Assembly: GCA_002104905.1 (NCBI GenBank)
Contig: MCFE01000097.1
Coordinates: 108,650 to 172,649, forward strand
DNA: 64,000 nt
Direction: 5' to 3'
Source of the DNA: Basidiobolus meristosporus CBS 931.73
Taxonomy: Eukaryota > Basidiobolomycota > Basidiobolomycetes > Basidiobolales > Basidiobolaceae
Shown: in pieces, positions 46,707-56,620 of the stretch
Position numbering within the stretch: the stretch's first letter is position 1
Layout of the letters: every line of letters starts with the position of its first letter
Notes under the pieces: generated by a model
The model's database searches: none
What the model saw: the letters and a program-made list of their open reading frames with translations, nothing else
Told to the model about the DNA's origin: nothing
Position numbers and translations under genes: made by a program

Positions 46707-49700
46707 TCGGATATCCATATTAACAAATTGTATACTGGTAAATAACATCTCTTCATAATTTATTGTAAACCAAGTAAAATACATATAAAGAATTCCATAT
46801 GTGGGAAATATGTCTTCTCTTCTAGTAGCTTGCTCTTCTCTTTGAGCATTTTGAGATTTCTCTGATATTGAGCATGATATTCAATAGGTTAGGGACTTGA
46901 TACTTGCGGTTTTTAAGCAGCCCTAGCAGCCGATCGTAACAATTACCATCTATACGTCTTACGCTCGGCTTTTATTGTTGTCTCCCTATGCCCATAAACG
47001 TGTTATTTATTTTTAGGAAACCACGAAATGAGCCGGAAGTTGCTGAGAGGATATCACTATACCTAGATATGAAACCAGGTTAGCCCTACGGCGTTTGGAG
47101 AAGCTTCTCCAACTCTTACCTACCTTGACTCTTGCTTACTATATTCCTGAAAGTGAACCTATCCTGCGGTGTGACTTTTGTGACCCCCCGACACAAGGCT
47201 GTTGGTAAATCCCGAAAGTAAAAAGTATGCACTATTTCTGCTGGTTCAGTATAATAATATCTCATAAAGGTTATTGGAGTGGCATTTCCATGGATCGCGA
47301 GAAGCACCGGGTCACTGACATTTTGAAGGGGATCGTTTATGCACACTAGGATTGGCTTTGATTGATTTCCATGATGTTACACACATATGCATTACCATCA
47401 TAATGGCCATTGTTCAACTAGTCTATATATACATAAGCCTTCCCCCCAGAAACATGACGAAAGTAGCAGCAAAACTTGGAGCCCCTCAGCTCCTCATATT
47501 GAACTTGTGGGCTCCACCTGTATATATTATGTAGCTCAATAATTACAGGATGTATAACCATTAGCTCGGGTTATGTAGTTGGAAATGTGAAGTGGCGATG
47601 TTTGCCGTGATTCATACATAGTCGATTGATTCAAACAGAAAATCCAGGGCGTGACACTCACAAGTACACAATCAATTAACCGTCAAAATTCGATTTAGGC
47701 TGAACAATTAGGAGTGTTTCCCCCCATTGAAACATACGGGAATTAAATCATCAACCTTAAATGGGTTTATCCTAATTGAGCAAATCATTTTCTCCAATTT
47801 CCATAATAAATTGTGTATCCATTATAGAACAGTTCTATGACATTACAGCCAAACCAGTTAGAAAGCTACGTCTGTTAGATAGGACGTGGTGTTTTTGTCA
47901 ATTAAATCACAATCACATGTTGATGTTCCATTGCCGGCATTATAGTCAGCGATACCAGAGAATTTAGGACATGAAAGTTCTATCACAGGCCTCAGGTTAG
48001 GTTACCACTTGTTTAACGGGAGTGGAAAATCAAATATGTTTCATTCATAGACAGAGTAGAAAAAACGTAACGATCAAGTGGGTTATGCCAATCGTGTGGA
48101 TGATTGTTTGTGCTACAAATATTAATAAAGAATTCAGTAATAATCTGAGATTGGACATCTATAGTGAGGCGAATTGGAGGTGGTTCACTTAATAGTTATG
48201 CTACACTAAAACGGAACATCTGATTATGCCGCTAGATCTAGCGCCAATTCCGCAACAAGGGCACTGGAGGCAGAACTCTCAGAAGCAACCATCTCTAGCC
48301 ATGCATTCCTAATTCCATTGAGGAAACACATACTTTCAGCTCACAGTCTTTATCAACGCTATGAATTGGCTTCGATATGGAATTCGAAAAATACAAATCT
48401 TCCGGAAAATTACTATATTATAATCTCCAAGTGAGGCTTAGTCTTGCTTTACGTAAGTTATCTACAAGAGTCAATATCAGCACAAAAACATACAAATCCT
48501 CCCCAAGGTATACTAGAGAATCTGTAATCGTAATGGATGGCTAATCAAATAACCATGATATGTTATTATTTCCCATTGGGTTACGTGATATAGTTTAGCA
48601 AGCCAGAAATTAAACTCAAATTCCAATCTTGGGTACCCGACCAAACGGCGAGTTTTAGACCATCACATTTGACTATTTCAGTACAACATTGAATGACAAG
48701 AATGTTAAATGAGTAGGTTTCGCTGAAAAGATAACCCGATAATATCAATCGCAAGATGTGGCACTTTCTAGCAGCAATGATGCCCAGCCTTGGTTGTTAT
48801 GCCGCGTTCCGACAATACCTGGGGTTTCCAATTCCATCTCTGGGAAATCATTGAGCCATGCAAAATGAGTAGGTCTTGATATGTATAGCCCTAATTTCAA
48901 GGCTGACATATAAGTAATTTTCATGTCTGAAATACGAAAGACATACTTTGTCATGGGATATTGGAATTTAATGATCCTTAGATATAGAAGCCACAAAACT
49001 TAGTAGCCTCTGGGACTCTTGTGTGTTTTGCTTCAGTTGGCCTTATATGCTTCATTGGACACCACCAGACATATTCAAATCTCAATGTTAGAGATGATAT
49101 TAAGTACCTTTGATAATTACCGGGCCATCATTTTCTATATCGATGATTGAGCCTTCATTTGTGCTGTACAGAGGTGGTATGCGTTATGAATTAGTGATTT
49201 GAATCCTGTTATTCTGACAATTTAGAGCCACCAGGTGGTAATGTGAAAGCCCAGTTGACGATTTCTAATCCTCCCACATATATATAACGATCATGTATCA
49301 ATTAATCGTCAGTCCTGATTAGCTATACCGAATATTCAGGATTCATAAATATATCAAGCAATTAAATCATTACCTTGCCAAAATTAAATGCTCTGTCCTG
49401 ATTAAGTAGATTTGCATTTTCCAAAACAAAATTGCCTGCCGAAAATGGTCAATTTTACAGCAATACTGGAGTTCAGCTAGATGCAAAGTTTGATAGCTAG
49501 GTGAGGCTTTTTTGCCATACATACTATGCTTTAATGTCTATGATTTATCCATGGCCACCCCAGGATTCGATGAACAAAAGTCTTGCTGCATGCTTTCGAC
49601 GGTTCCCATGTTCAAATTTTGTTAAAAGTGAAAGTATTTTGAAAATAGATTACCAGTGAAAACACATTAATTGTCGTTGTCTATTCTAGACCAGTCACCT

Positions 49701-50208
49701 CACGGAAAAATATACTTCCAGCTCACCGGCGGAATTGGAAGAAGTTCTCTTATACCAGCGTCACAAATTCATTCCAGTATAGAAATTAATCAATACAAAT
49801 CTTCTGAAAAGTTTCTATATTGCTGTGTATGGGTGTATGTGTAAGGCCGACACGATAAGGTGCAAAAATAATATTAAGGGATGGCTAATCAAATAACCAA
49901 GATCCCTATGGTACGTTGTTCCAATTGAGTAGTAAGATAAAGGACAGTAAGTCAGAAAACTAACTTAAATCCCGGTTTTTGGCATCTTACCAAACGACAT
50001 GCCTTAGCTCCTCAAATGGTCATATGAAATAGCCTAACATTCTATGAGAATCATATCCAACTATTAATGTCAGTTCTACTGAAAATATAATCCGAAATTA
50101 CTAATTGAGGGAAGCGACATGTCTTGAGATCCCAGTTTGGTCGCAAGTTTCCATGTCTGAAGAGGTATAAATATACGGCTTTAGCCATTCACTCATGCAT
50201 ACATCAAA
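46707..50208. other. 3.5-kb AT-rich gap with a diverged internal duplication
   Basis: No gene is seen. Two segments, about 48340-48700 and about 49730-50110, share blocks in the same order, including AATACAAATCTTC and ATGGCTAATCAAATAACCA. The second copy lies directly upstream of the transporter gene at 50209, so the first may be a relic of a duplicated promoter region. Short frames (47116-47534, 48745-48996) carry no recognisable domain. Confidence 0.45.
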
Positions 50209-51363
50209 ATGAAAGGACCTTTCTCAGAGCTTTCGCATCCACGCGAGATCATTAGGAATTTCATTCCAGGATGGTTTGCAGTGAACATGGGAACAGGAAT
50301 TACTGGTATTGTAATTGCCAATTTCCCATTCCCATTTCGTGGCATGGTGGCCATCGGATCGATTTTCTTCATAGCAAACGTATGCATGTTCTGCCTATTT
50401 ACGCTACTATTTGTGGCGAGAATCGTAATGTTCCCTGAAACGATTCCTCCGTTGCTTAAACACAGCCAATGCCTAATGCTGAGTACCATTCCCATGGGGC
50501 TGACTACGTTGACAAACTACATTATTCTAGTTGTGGTTCCTACACATTCCTGGGCCTTGGAGCTAGCTTACGTCCTGTGGTGGATTGAGTTTGTCTTCAC
50601 ACTCTTCAGTATATTTGTTATTCCGTTCTATATGATGAGATTCCATCTTCTGAAAATTGAGATGGTGAACGGAGCTTGGCTTTTACCGTTGGTTCCAGCT
50701 GTGGTCACTGGGGCATCCGGCTGCTACCTGTCGCGCTACTTGGAGACTGAAGGGCACAGAGCCCTTATGATCTTGACACTGTCTAGCATCACTCTAGGCT
50801 GCGGGCTATCCTTGGCTCTTCCGGTGATTGGCATCTACTTCTACCGGCTAATAGCCCATGACTTCCCATCAGAGGATGTTATCATCACTGCCTTCCTGCC
50901 CGTTGGTCCACTAGGCCAAGGAACGTACGGCATCATCGAGATGGGCTGGGCTTGTCAGAAGGTGATAGGAGATAAATATGCTCCTGGGTTCGGCAACAGT
51001 GCCTTCACAGTGTGTGTCATCATTGCCTTTTTCCTGTGGGGCTATGGAATTTGGTACTTAAGCTTTGCCATAGCATCGATAGGCGTTAGGTGGCGAGCAA
51101 AAATCCCATTCAACATGGGATGGTGGGGACTTACATTCCCAATCGGAGTGCTCACAGCGGGAACCCTCAATATCGCTTTAGCAACAGAGTCTAGATTCTT
51201 CCTGGGGATCACATCCTTATTTGTATGCAGTTTGGTCTTGATCTGGTTTATGGTTGCATACAGGACCTTGCGTAGAGTCTATACAGGCCAGATATTCCGT
51301 GCACCTTGTCTCGAGACTACCCTCAAAAACGGTGATACTGAAATGCAGGCGTGCGCCCACTGA
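50209..51363 (+). CDS. TDT/SLAC1-family transporter, SSU1-like sulfite efflux pump, 384 aa
   Basis: A single-exon integral membrane protein with about ten hydrophobic segments and no signal peptide. The start matches the tellurite-resistance/dicarboxylate transporter family: REIIRNFIPGWFAVNMGTGI. Later family features are LLPLVPAVVTGASG, TAFLPVGPLGQGTYGIIEMG and IPFNMGWWGLTFPIGVLTAG. The NMGTG and PFNMGWWGLTFP motifs are typical of fungal Ssu1 sulfite efflux and Mae1 malate permease relatives; SSU1-like is the better guess. It probably exports sulfite or transports small carboxylates at the plasma membrane. SSU1-type genes often lie in subtelomeres. A TATA-like TATAAATATA lies about 45 bases upstream of the ATG. 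Confidence 0.9.
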   Translation: MKGPFSELSHPREIIRNFIPGWFAVNMGTGITGIVIANFPFPFRGMVAIGSIFFIANVCMFCLFTLLFVARIVMFPETIPPLLKHSQCLMLSTIPMGLTTLTNYIILVVVPTHSWALELAYVLWWIEFVFTLFSIFVIPFYMMRFHLLKIEMVNGAWLLPLVPAVVTGASGCYLSRYLETEGHRALMILTLSSITLGCGLSLALPVIGIYFYRLIAHDFPSEDVIITAFLPVGPLGQGTYGIIEMGWACQKVIGDKYAPGFGNSAFTVCVIIAFFLWGYGIWYLSFAIASIGVRWRAKIPFNMGWWGLTFPIGVLTAGTLNIALATESRFFLGITSLFVCSLVLIWFMVAYRTLRRVYTGQIFRAPCLETTLKNGDTEMQACAH

Positions 51364-51715
51364 TTCAATCGTTCCCTACCGAATCGTTGATGTATATCAT
51401 ATAGAATGTTACAATTCTTTTGTAAACTAGAGTATTCCGTATATACAAAACGGTTATTAAAGACTAATGACATCATATTTTTTTAACGATGACATTTCGC
51501 ACACATATGCCTCCTTCATTGGTATGAAGGTACCAATGAGTGACAATAATAGAAGCACCTAACGTTGCAAGAGTTTCAGTGGTATATTAAATATTATACC
51601 TAAACAGACCAGATATAATACACGCCGGCGGGGTAATCAAGTCAACAAGTGTATAAAAGACATGGTTCGTTTCTCCAGCATGCTCAAATCATCTACAACA
51701 AACCCCCGAAGCAAC
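51364..51715. other. Intergenic, promoter of the Cys-rich protein
   Basis: This is 352 bases with no gene, containing the TATA box listed next. Confidence 0.5.
51651..51659 (+). promoter_or_regulatory. TATA box of the small Cys-rich secreted protein
   Basis: GTATAAAAG lies about 58-65 bases upstream of the ATG at 51716 and only a few bases from the in-frame ATG at 51662. That makes 51662 too close to the TATA box to be translated and supports the downstream start. Confidence 0.6.
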
Positions 51716-52024
51716 ATGCATCTCTCCATCGCCTCCATTACCTTACTCATGGCCTCCGCCATAAGTATCACCTCTGCCCAAGACAAGCAAGTTACGTACG
51801 GCATCTGCACATGCTTCAACCCCAAATATGACGCCTCTTGCTGTATGGCCGCTAAAGGCTTCATGATGAATGACGGAAACGTGTGCGACACACCCGACAC
51901 AGGGGCATCTATCGACACTTTTCGAGCTTGCTGCACTCGCATCGGTGGCAAGACCAAATGCAAGTATGGCTACCGTGACCCTACACACTGGCCCCCAGAG
52001 GACACATATGGGTGCTCGGCTTAA
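51716..52024 (+). CDS. Small secreted Cys-rich protein, 102 aa
   Basis: Starting at 51716 gives a clean signal peptide (MHLSIASITLLMASAISITS then AQ). The mature part, about 80 residues, has nine cysteines including two CC pairs: ICTCFNPKYDASCC, NVCDTP, RACCTRIGGKTKCKYGY and a final YGCSA. An in-frame ATG 54 bases upstream (51662) would bury the signal peptide behind a polar extension and sits almost on the TATA box, so I reject it. Family unknown. Size, secretion signal, Cys content and subtelomeric position resemble fungal small secreted proteins or effector candidates, but nothing shows a target. Confidence 0.75.
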   Translation: MHLSIASITLLMASAISITSAQDKQVTYGICTCFNPKYDASCCMAAKGFMMNDGNVCDTPDTGASIDTFRACCTRIGGKTKCKYGYRDPTHWPPEDTYGCSA

Positions 52025-53510
52025 ATGCAAGAACCTTTGAAATGAACCGCCCTGTTCATTGTTCCTTCATCTCTCACTTGCTTACGCTCAAGTTATGACG
52101 GTCATTTTGTTTTGACCACAGTATCAGAGAACGAAATAAAATACTATAAAAAACTGTTTTTAAAACCGATATTGAAGTTGATTCGAATGCGCTCGAATCT
52201 AACCAGGATTAAGATTAATGTTAAACAAAGAAAAGACGATAGAGTATACAGCATGAGCAGCCTAGACTCATGGTGAATAGTGTGAAATTGTAGCGTGTGT
52301 CCAAACAATTGAGAGGCAATAAATGTAATGGAATAAACAAAAAGGCTGAGAACAAGGATCATAAACAAGAAAGGAGGAGCTACGCCCATGAAATGGTTTT
52401 GTTGTACCGATTATGTCCATCTACAAAATATAATGATGATGGGATTCACAGTACAACTGATATATAAAGCGGATGTATTTTTAAATACATGTGAAAAGTT
52501 ATATGGATTGTACAAATGGGGTAATTAAATCATGGCCACAGAGCAAGCATTCCCCATACGTCGGGAAATCTGTGAGTGAGACATCAACACCGCCATGCGT
52601 TAATGGACTTATACTTGTCATAAGTGCAATTATTGTCTTTTCCAGTGTAGACTATAGGTAAGCTTGTGATTTTATCTTCTGGTGGCCAGTCACCATTGGT
52701 CACAAGTCCTGGGCAAGTCTAGAGGCTGATACATGATAATCCCGAGTTGTGATGCAGTGCTTACGGCAATCTGGCTGTGACTGACTATATTGGTAGTCTG
52801 TGCTAAAGAATTAGATGGTAAGGATATAGCCCAATGCGAGCCGAATTCGATACAAGGAGTCACGTTCCTGTAAGCCACTTACTCAATTCCAGAATGACTC
52901 AATGGTAGATTGCTCCTAGGGCAGAAACCTGAGGTCTAAACTAGCCTGTAACAGCCATTCCATCGACTACCTGTCTTTCGTAGTTGTCAACACATTATTG
53001 GTGGCAGGCACATGTGAATATATTCCAAGAATCCAGGTGATATTCGCAAGCCCAAATAGGCCATAGCATACCCAGGATGCACCCATGAGGCGCAAGTTAT
53101 TTGCTGCTGTGATGTTGCGTGCAACCTATATATTTGATTTTCGCTAAAGGATTAAGTAGATGCTACAACCAGAATACGGGATTACGCATGGTACTCAGAT
53201 GATCTACAGCCTATGAGTCCCCACAAATCAAAGTCAGGCTAGTAATGCTAAAAATAGCGACCCAATTTGTTTTCATAGGTAAGCTGCGGAATTATCTGGC
53301 CCCTAATACCTAAAATCTTGATGCAATCTGGTGATTGTGACCATTCCTAGTATATATGGTTCTACAAGCTGCATAAAACTGGTATTGCACTTATGTGTTT
53401 GCAGAAAAAATGAATTCCCCATTGTAATAAAACTAGGGCTGTAGGCTATTTATTGAAGGCTGTTAAAGAGTAGAAATTGCTCACATAAGTGTTCTAGAGA
53501 CAAATTTGAG
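52025..53510. other. 1.5-kb AT-rich gap, no gene seen
   Basis: No gene-like frame. Weak similarity between about 52640-52800 and 53270-53345 (shared ATAGGTAAGCTG and GATGCA..TCTGG..TGTGAC) may mark an old repeat. It is too diverged to call. Confidence 0.4.
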
Positions 53511-53930
53511 TGTTGATGAGTGTGCTTATAGGGGAGTGATAATTGCCAACAGGCCAACTCTTGATTTCACCAACTCATAATTGTTGTAAGAGTCTTGGAG
53601 ATATTGGATGTGACTGGGAGGACAAGTAGATTGTGTGGTTTTCACATAATGATTTATTGAATGTAAAAGTAGTATTTATACTTTTACATTATCTTGGCAT
53701 TACAAACATATAGAGTAGGTTACGAAAGGTCCCAAAAACATGTGTGCAAAGTTTGGGGCTGTTTGGGCAACTTTGAGAATTTTCATGTTCTGGGTACCTG
53801 GTATTTTGGTGAAAATATTCCAAGTAAATCCTAACAAGGAATTTGGTCAGTATTCTCTAGGATTTGAGGATAATGATCTAAGTGACTAAGTTAGGTGAAT
53901 ATTTAGGTGGAATTACAAATTTCGACAACA
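53511..53930. mobile_element. Possible solo LTR (TGTTG...CAACA), weak
   Basis: A 420-base segment starts TGTTG and ends CAACA, the terminal inverted pentamer common in Copia-type LTRs. It contains a perfect 11-bp inverted repeat at 53661-53689 (ATGTAAAAGTA, seven-base loop, TACTTTTACAT). The flanking five bases (TTGAG and ATAAT) do not match, so there is no target-site duplication, and no internal retrotransposon coding is present. It could equally be an unrelated AT-rich repeat. Confidence 0.3.
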
Positions 53931-53968
53931 ATAATAAGGTGGCAAAGTGCTTGGAAAAGGTTAGAAGA

Positions 53969-54037
53969 GCAGGGGGTCTGGGGGATGCAGTCCCCTAGAG
54001 AATAAAAGGCAGGGGGTTTGGGGGATGCAATCCCCCA
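53969..54037. repeat. Tandem G-rich palindrome, two copies 40 bp apart
   Basis: The motif GCAGGGGGTYTGGGGGATGC followed by ARTCCCC occurs at 53969 and again at 54009. In the second copy TGGGGGAT / GCA / ATCCCCCA (54019-54037) is a perfect eight-base stem with a three-base loop; the first copy keeps a shorter stem. It lies about 140 bases from the first telomeric retroelement. Confidence 0.75.
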
Positions 54038-54190
54038 TACGGCTCTCATACTCTTTAAATTCCCTTTGGATCACTTTTCTCTCATTCTTGGTTCTGGTCC
54101 CTTAGGGTTACAATTACTCCTCCTAACCCTTAGCACTCTAACCATAAATATTTTTACCCTACAATTGGCACATTGGGTAGGGGGGAGACA

Positions 54191-54230
54191 GTCACCAACA
54201 GGTGAAATCTTTATTTCAGTTGAAACAAAG
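54191..54230 (-). promoter_or_regulatory. Shared 3' double-hairpin module (copy A shown; nine copies in total)
   Basis: On the minus strand, hairpin I pairs CTTTATTT-like with AAATAAAG; hairpin II pairs TCACC with GGTGA. Hairpin II positions: A 54192-54205, B 55512-55525, C 55575-55588, D 55694-55707, E 56983-56998, F 57514-57527, G 58077-58090, H 58323-58336, I 62925-62940. Loops differ by family (plus strand AACA, AAGT, AAAG, AAGGTA), stems do not. In A and H, hairpin I is a ten-base stem with one G-U wobble. The module is the only sequence common to all families, so it is the likely recognition site for the RT. Confidence 0.8.
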
Positions 54231-54239
54231 AAGCCAGTA

Positions 54240-55479
54240 CTACTGTTGTAGCTTTGATACAAGAGTGTGTAGCTGAGGGGAATTTGTAGGTAAGTTAATA
54301 AGAAGTGATGATAGCTCTTCAGTGCTCAAGACACTGTTCAGTGGGAAGGGGGGTAGCAAGAGAGGTAAGAATGACTTGTGAACAACATTAATGAGGGGAA
54401 CGTGATAAGGATTGATATTCATCATAAAGGGAGTGTGCTGCTGCAGATATTGCTGCCAAAGGTCTGTCAAGTACTTCAGGTAGGCCAGCTTGGGTTTTTC
54501 TGACTGCAGAATATAGTGTGCAAACTTCTTGACTTCAGGATCTCCAAGTATAGTTCTCCAGCAGGAGTCAGGTGTTGTGTGGTGTGTTCTCTTCCAGGCC
54601 TTAATCAGTGGGTTGTTGCAGTTGTGAAGTCTGAGGTATAATCTGGTTCTAAGGTAGAGAAGTCTGATCTTATAGGGCATAAACCCAAAAGCACCAAGAA
54701 TATCATGTCTGTAGGGGCATTCAGGCAAATGAGGCACCAAGGAGGTAATGCACCATACTGCAAACTTGTCAAGCTTAGTGCAGTCTCTAGAAGTAAGAGA
54801 GAGAAGTGGTAAGCCAAATTCCAGGACAGGGAAGACAAACTGCTTAAGTAGAAGGAGGCAGCTGGGAGCTGAAGTTGTAGGAGGAGTAACAGCCAGTAGC
54901 TTGTGGAGTGCCTGTCTTGCCAGGATAATTTTCTTCTTCAGGTGTGCTCCAGAGTCTAGTCCAGTAGGAAGGAAAGGAAAGCCAAGATATGTAGCAGAAA
55001 CCTGAGCAGGTAGAGTGGAGTTCTGCAAGTTGATGGGAGAGCCCAAAGGTACTGTCTTTGCAATGGAAAGCTGGAGATTATTCTTCTGCAGATACTGGTG
55101 GATGGTCTGGGAGTCTTGTTGTACATTGGAGGAGGATATTCTGATGTCATCAGCAAAGAGAGTAACCAGGCAGTCAGCTGAGAGTCTTGGGAAATCATTC
55201 AGGAAGATGGCAAACAGTATAGGACCAAGCACAGAGCCTTGAACCACTCCATTAGGAACTGAGAACACAGCTGATTGCTCACTTGGGTGCAGAATTCTTG
55301 CTTGTGGATCCAGAAACAGAGACCTGACAAGGAGGGTGAGAGAGGTAGTGGAGAAGCATTGCAACTTGGACCAAAGCAGATTTCTGTCAACTGAATCAAA
55401 GGCCTTAGTAATATCAAACAGAACAGAGGGATACTTGCACTGGAGAGAGTGATCTTGGCTAAGTATGACTGCATATTCC
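54240..55479 (-). pseudogene. 5'-truncated ORF2 (reverse transcriptase) of copy A
   Basis: The frame is open from the truncation point to the normal stop and contains RT motifs A (DITKAFDSVDRN), B (GVVQGSVLGPILFAI) and C (LFADDIRIS), plus the whole C-terminal domain. It lacks the endonuclease, the RT fingers and any start codon, so it cannot be an active gene. Differences from copy H are mostly single substitutions (for example HLKKKII versus HLNKRII), with no stop or frameshift, which points to recent insertion. Confidence 0.88.
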
Positions 55480-55503
55480 TAGGGTTAGGGTTAGGGTTAG
55501 GGG
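55480..55503 (+). repeat. Internal telomere tract between copies A and B
   Basis: Four TTAGGG-type units separate the truncated 5' end of copy A from the 3' end of copy B, in telomere orientation. It is the longest intact internal tract of the array. Confidence 0.9.
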
Positions 55504-55557
55504 GAGGAAAGTCACCAAGTGGTGAAATCTTTATTTACTTATAACAAGTATCTAAAG
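55504..55557 (-). mobile_element. Retroelement copy B, 3'-terminal fragment of the short non-coding family
   Basis: Only about 55 bases remain: the 3' two-hairpin module (hairpin II at 55512-55525, hairpin I at 55529-55557). It is cut exactly after the outer strand of hairpin I and passes into GGTTAGGGGG. It matches copies C and G except for single bases (ATAACAAG versus ATGACAAG). Confidence 0.85.
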
Positions 55558-55562
55558 GGTTA

Positions 55563-55678
55563 GGGGGAGGAAAGTCACCAAGTGGTGAAATCTTTATTTA
55601 CTTATGACAAGTATCTAAAGAAGCCAAGTTAATCTGAAGTTATTCCTAGAAAGCTAGGTCTGAGAGATATCTTCCTGG
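55563..55678 (-). mobile_element. Retroelement copy C, truncated short non-coding family
   Basis: It is about 116 bases and collinear with copy G (58063 onward): the 3' hairpins, then AGCCAAGTTAATC, the first CCTAG/CTAGG hairpin and half of the second. It is cut inside the second hairpin (TTCCTGG) and followed by TAGGGGGG and copy D. Confidence 0.85.
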
Positions 55679-55772
55679 TAGGGGGGATGATCATCACCAA
55701 AGGGTGAAATCTTTATTTAAATAATAAATAAAGAAGCCAAGTTTGAATATGAATATCTGAGATGCAGGAAGC

Positions 55773-56573
55773 CTACAAGATAAACTTGGACTTTGCTGTA
55801 TCCCAAATATCCTGAATATCAAAGTCTAGAGGAGAGTGTAGCAAGACTGCTTGTTCACTGTAGTATTTCTTGAGGAAGTTGGTGACTTGAAGGGAAGGAG
55901 AGTTTTTCAACAAGCTGGTAAATCTTTTCAGGAGTTCTTTTTCCAGAGAGAATGGCACAAAGAGTGGAATGTCCAAATGATGTCTGAATATATGCTCTGA
56001 GAGCTCCCAATCCAGCATATTTTTGACTTCTTCTGTAAAATCTTCAACAATATCTTTGTCAAGAATAACTTCCAAGAGATCCCTGGCAATGTACTGAATG
56101 TTAATAATCTTAGGCATATGAATACCTAGCTCCTTGAGGTAGTTACTTTGTTCTGATATTGGGAGATATCCTGCATTTCTGAAATAGCAAACTGCCCAGT
56201 TGGCAGTAGGAGGAGTATCAGGGCTGACAGGGAATCTTCTTCTGGCTTTAGCGTGCACTGGCTTAGGAGACTGTCTTGATGGAAGGGCAGCTGGTTTTGG
56301 ATGAGCTTGAAGTGCTTGGGAGTAGGTTTGAGTACAAGTAGTAGAAATTCCTGGTTGCTGAGAATTTTCAGATTGACTGGATGAAGAGCTAATTGAGGGG
56401 TTGCAAGGTAAGGAAGAAGCTGACAGAGAAGTGGAGAGGGCTGGGTGAAGTTCAGAAAGGGTTTTGAAATGAATTTGGATCTGAGATTTCAACATTGAGT
56501 TTTCAGCTTCAAGAAGAGAAACTCTTTGTTCAAGGTAAGAAGTCTGTAAAGAGTGAAAGTTGGGTAAAGACAT
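55773..56573 (-). CDS. ORF1-like protein of retroelement D, 266 aa
   Basis: An intact frame with a true ATG. Residues about 8-40 form a coiled coil (LQTSYLEQRVSLLEAENSML), followed by a Ser/Gln/Pro-rich linker and a C-terminal globular region (about 120-266) with ANWAVCYFRNAGYLPISEQS, KIINIQYIARDLLEVILDKD and FTEEVKNMLDWEL. The same pattern (W.V.Y, PIS, KI.N, LEV.LD, F...V...L.W) occurs in the C-terminal part of ORF1 of the full-length element H and in element I. It is therefore a homologous retroelement ORF1 protein, probably RNA-binding and multimeric. It has no zinc ribbon, unlike H. Confidence 0.82.
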   Translation of the reverse strand: MSLPNFHSLQTSYLEQRVSLLEAENSMLKSQIQIHFKTLSELHPALSTSLSASSLPCNPSISSSSSQSENSQQPGISTTCTQTYSQALQAHPKPAALPSRQSPKPVHAKARRRFPVSPDTPPTANWAVCYFRNAGYLPISEQSNYLKELGIHMPKIINIQYIARDLLEVILDKDIVEDFTEEVKNMLDWELSEHIFRHHLDIPLFVPFSLEKELLKRFTSLLKNSPSLQVTNFLKKYYSEQAVLLHSPLDFDIQDIWDTAKSKFIL

Positions 56574-56620
56574 GGAAGTAGTAAATAAGAAGAAAGGAGT
56601 AGTTGGGGTGGGAGGGTGGG

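Larger units (their letters stand above)
54177..55479 (-). mobile_element. Telomeric non-LTR retroelement copy A, 5'-truncated (autonomous type)
   Basis: Copy A aligns with the 3' part of full-length copy H (58308-59610) at a constant offset of 4131 over 1.3 kb, so there is no net insertion or deletion and only scattered substitutions. Its 3' end faces the centromere and joins host DNA at a degenerate GGGTAGGGGGG. Its 5' end is cut inside the RT domain and passes straight into TTAGGG repeats at 55480. It is the innermost, and so probably oldest, copy of the array. Confidence 0.9.

Noticed and set aside
51662-51715. Upstream in-frame ATG for the Cys-rich secreted protein
   Set aside because: It sits within a few bases of the TATA box and would hide the signal peptide behind 18 polar residues.
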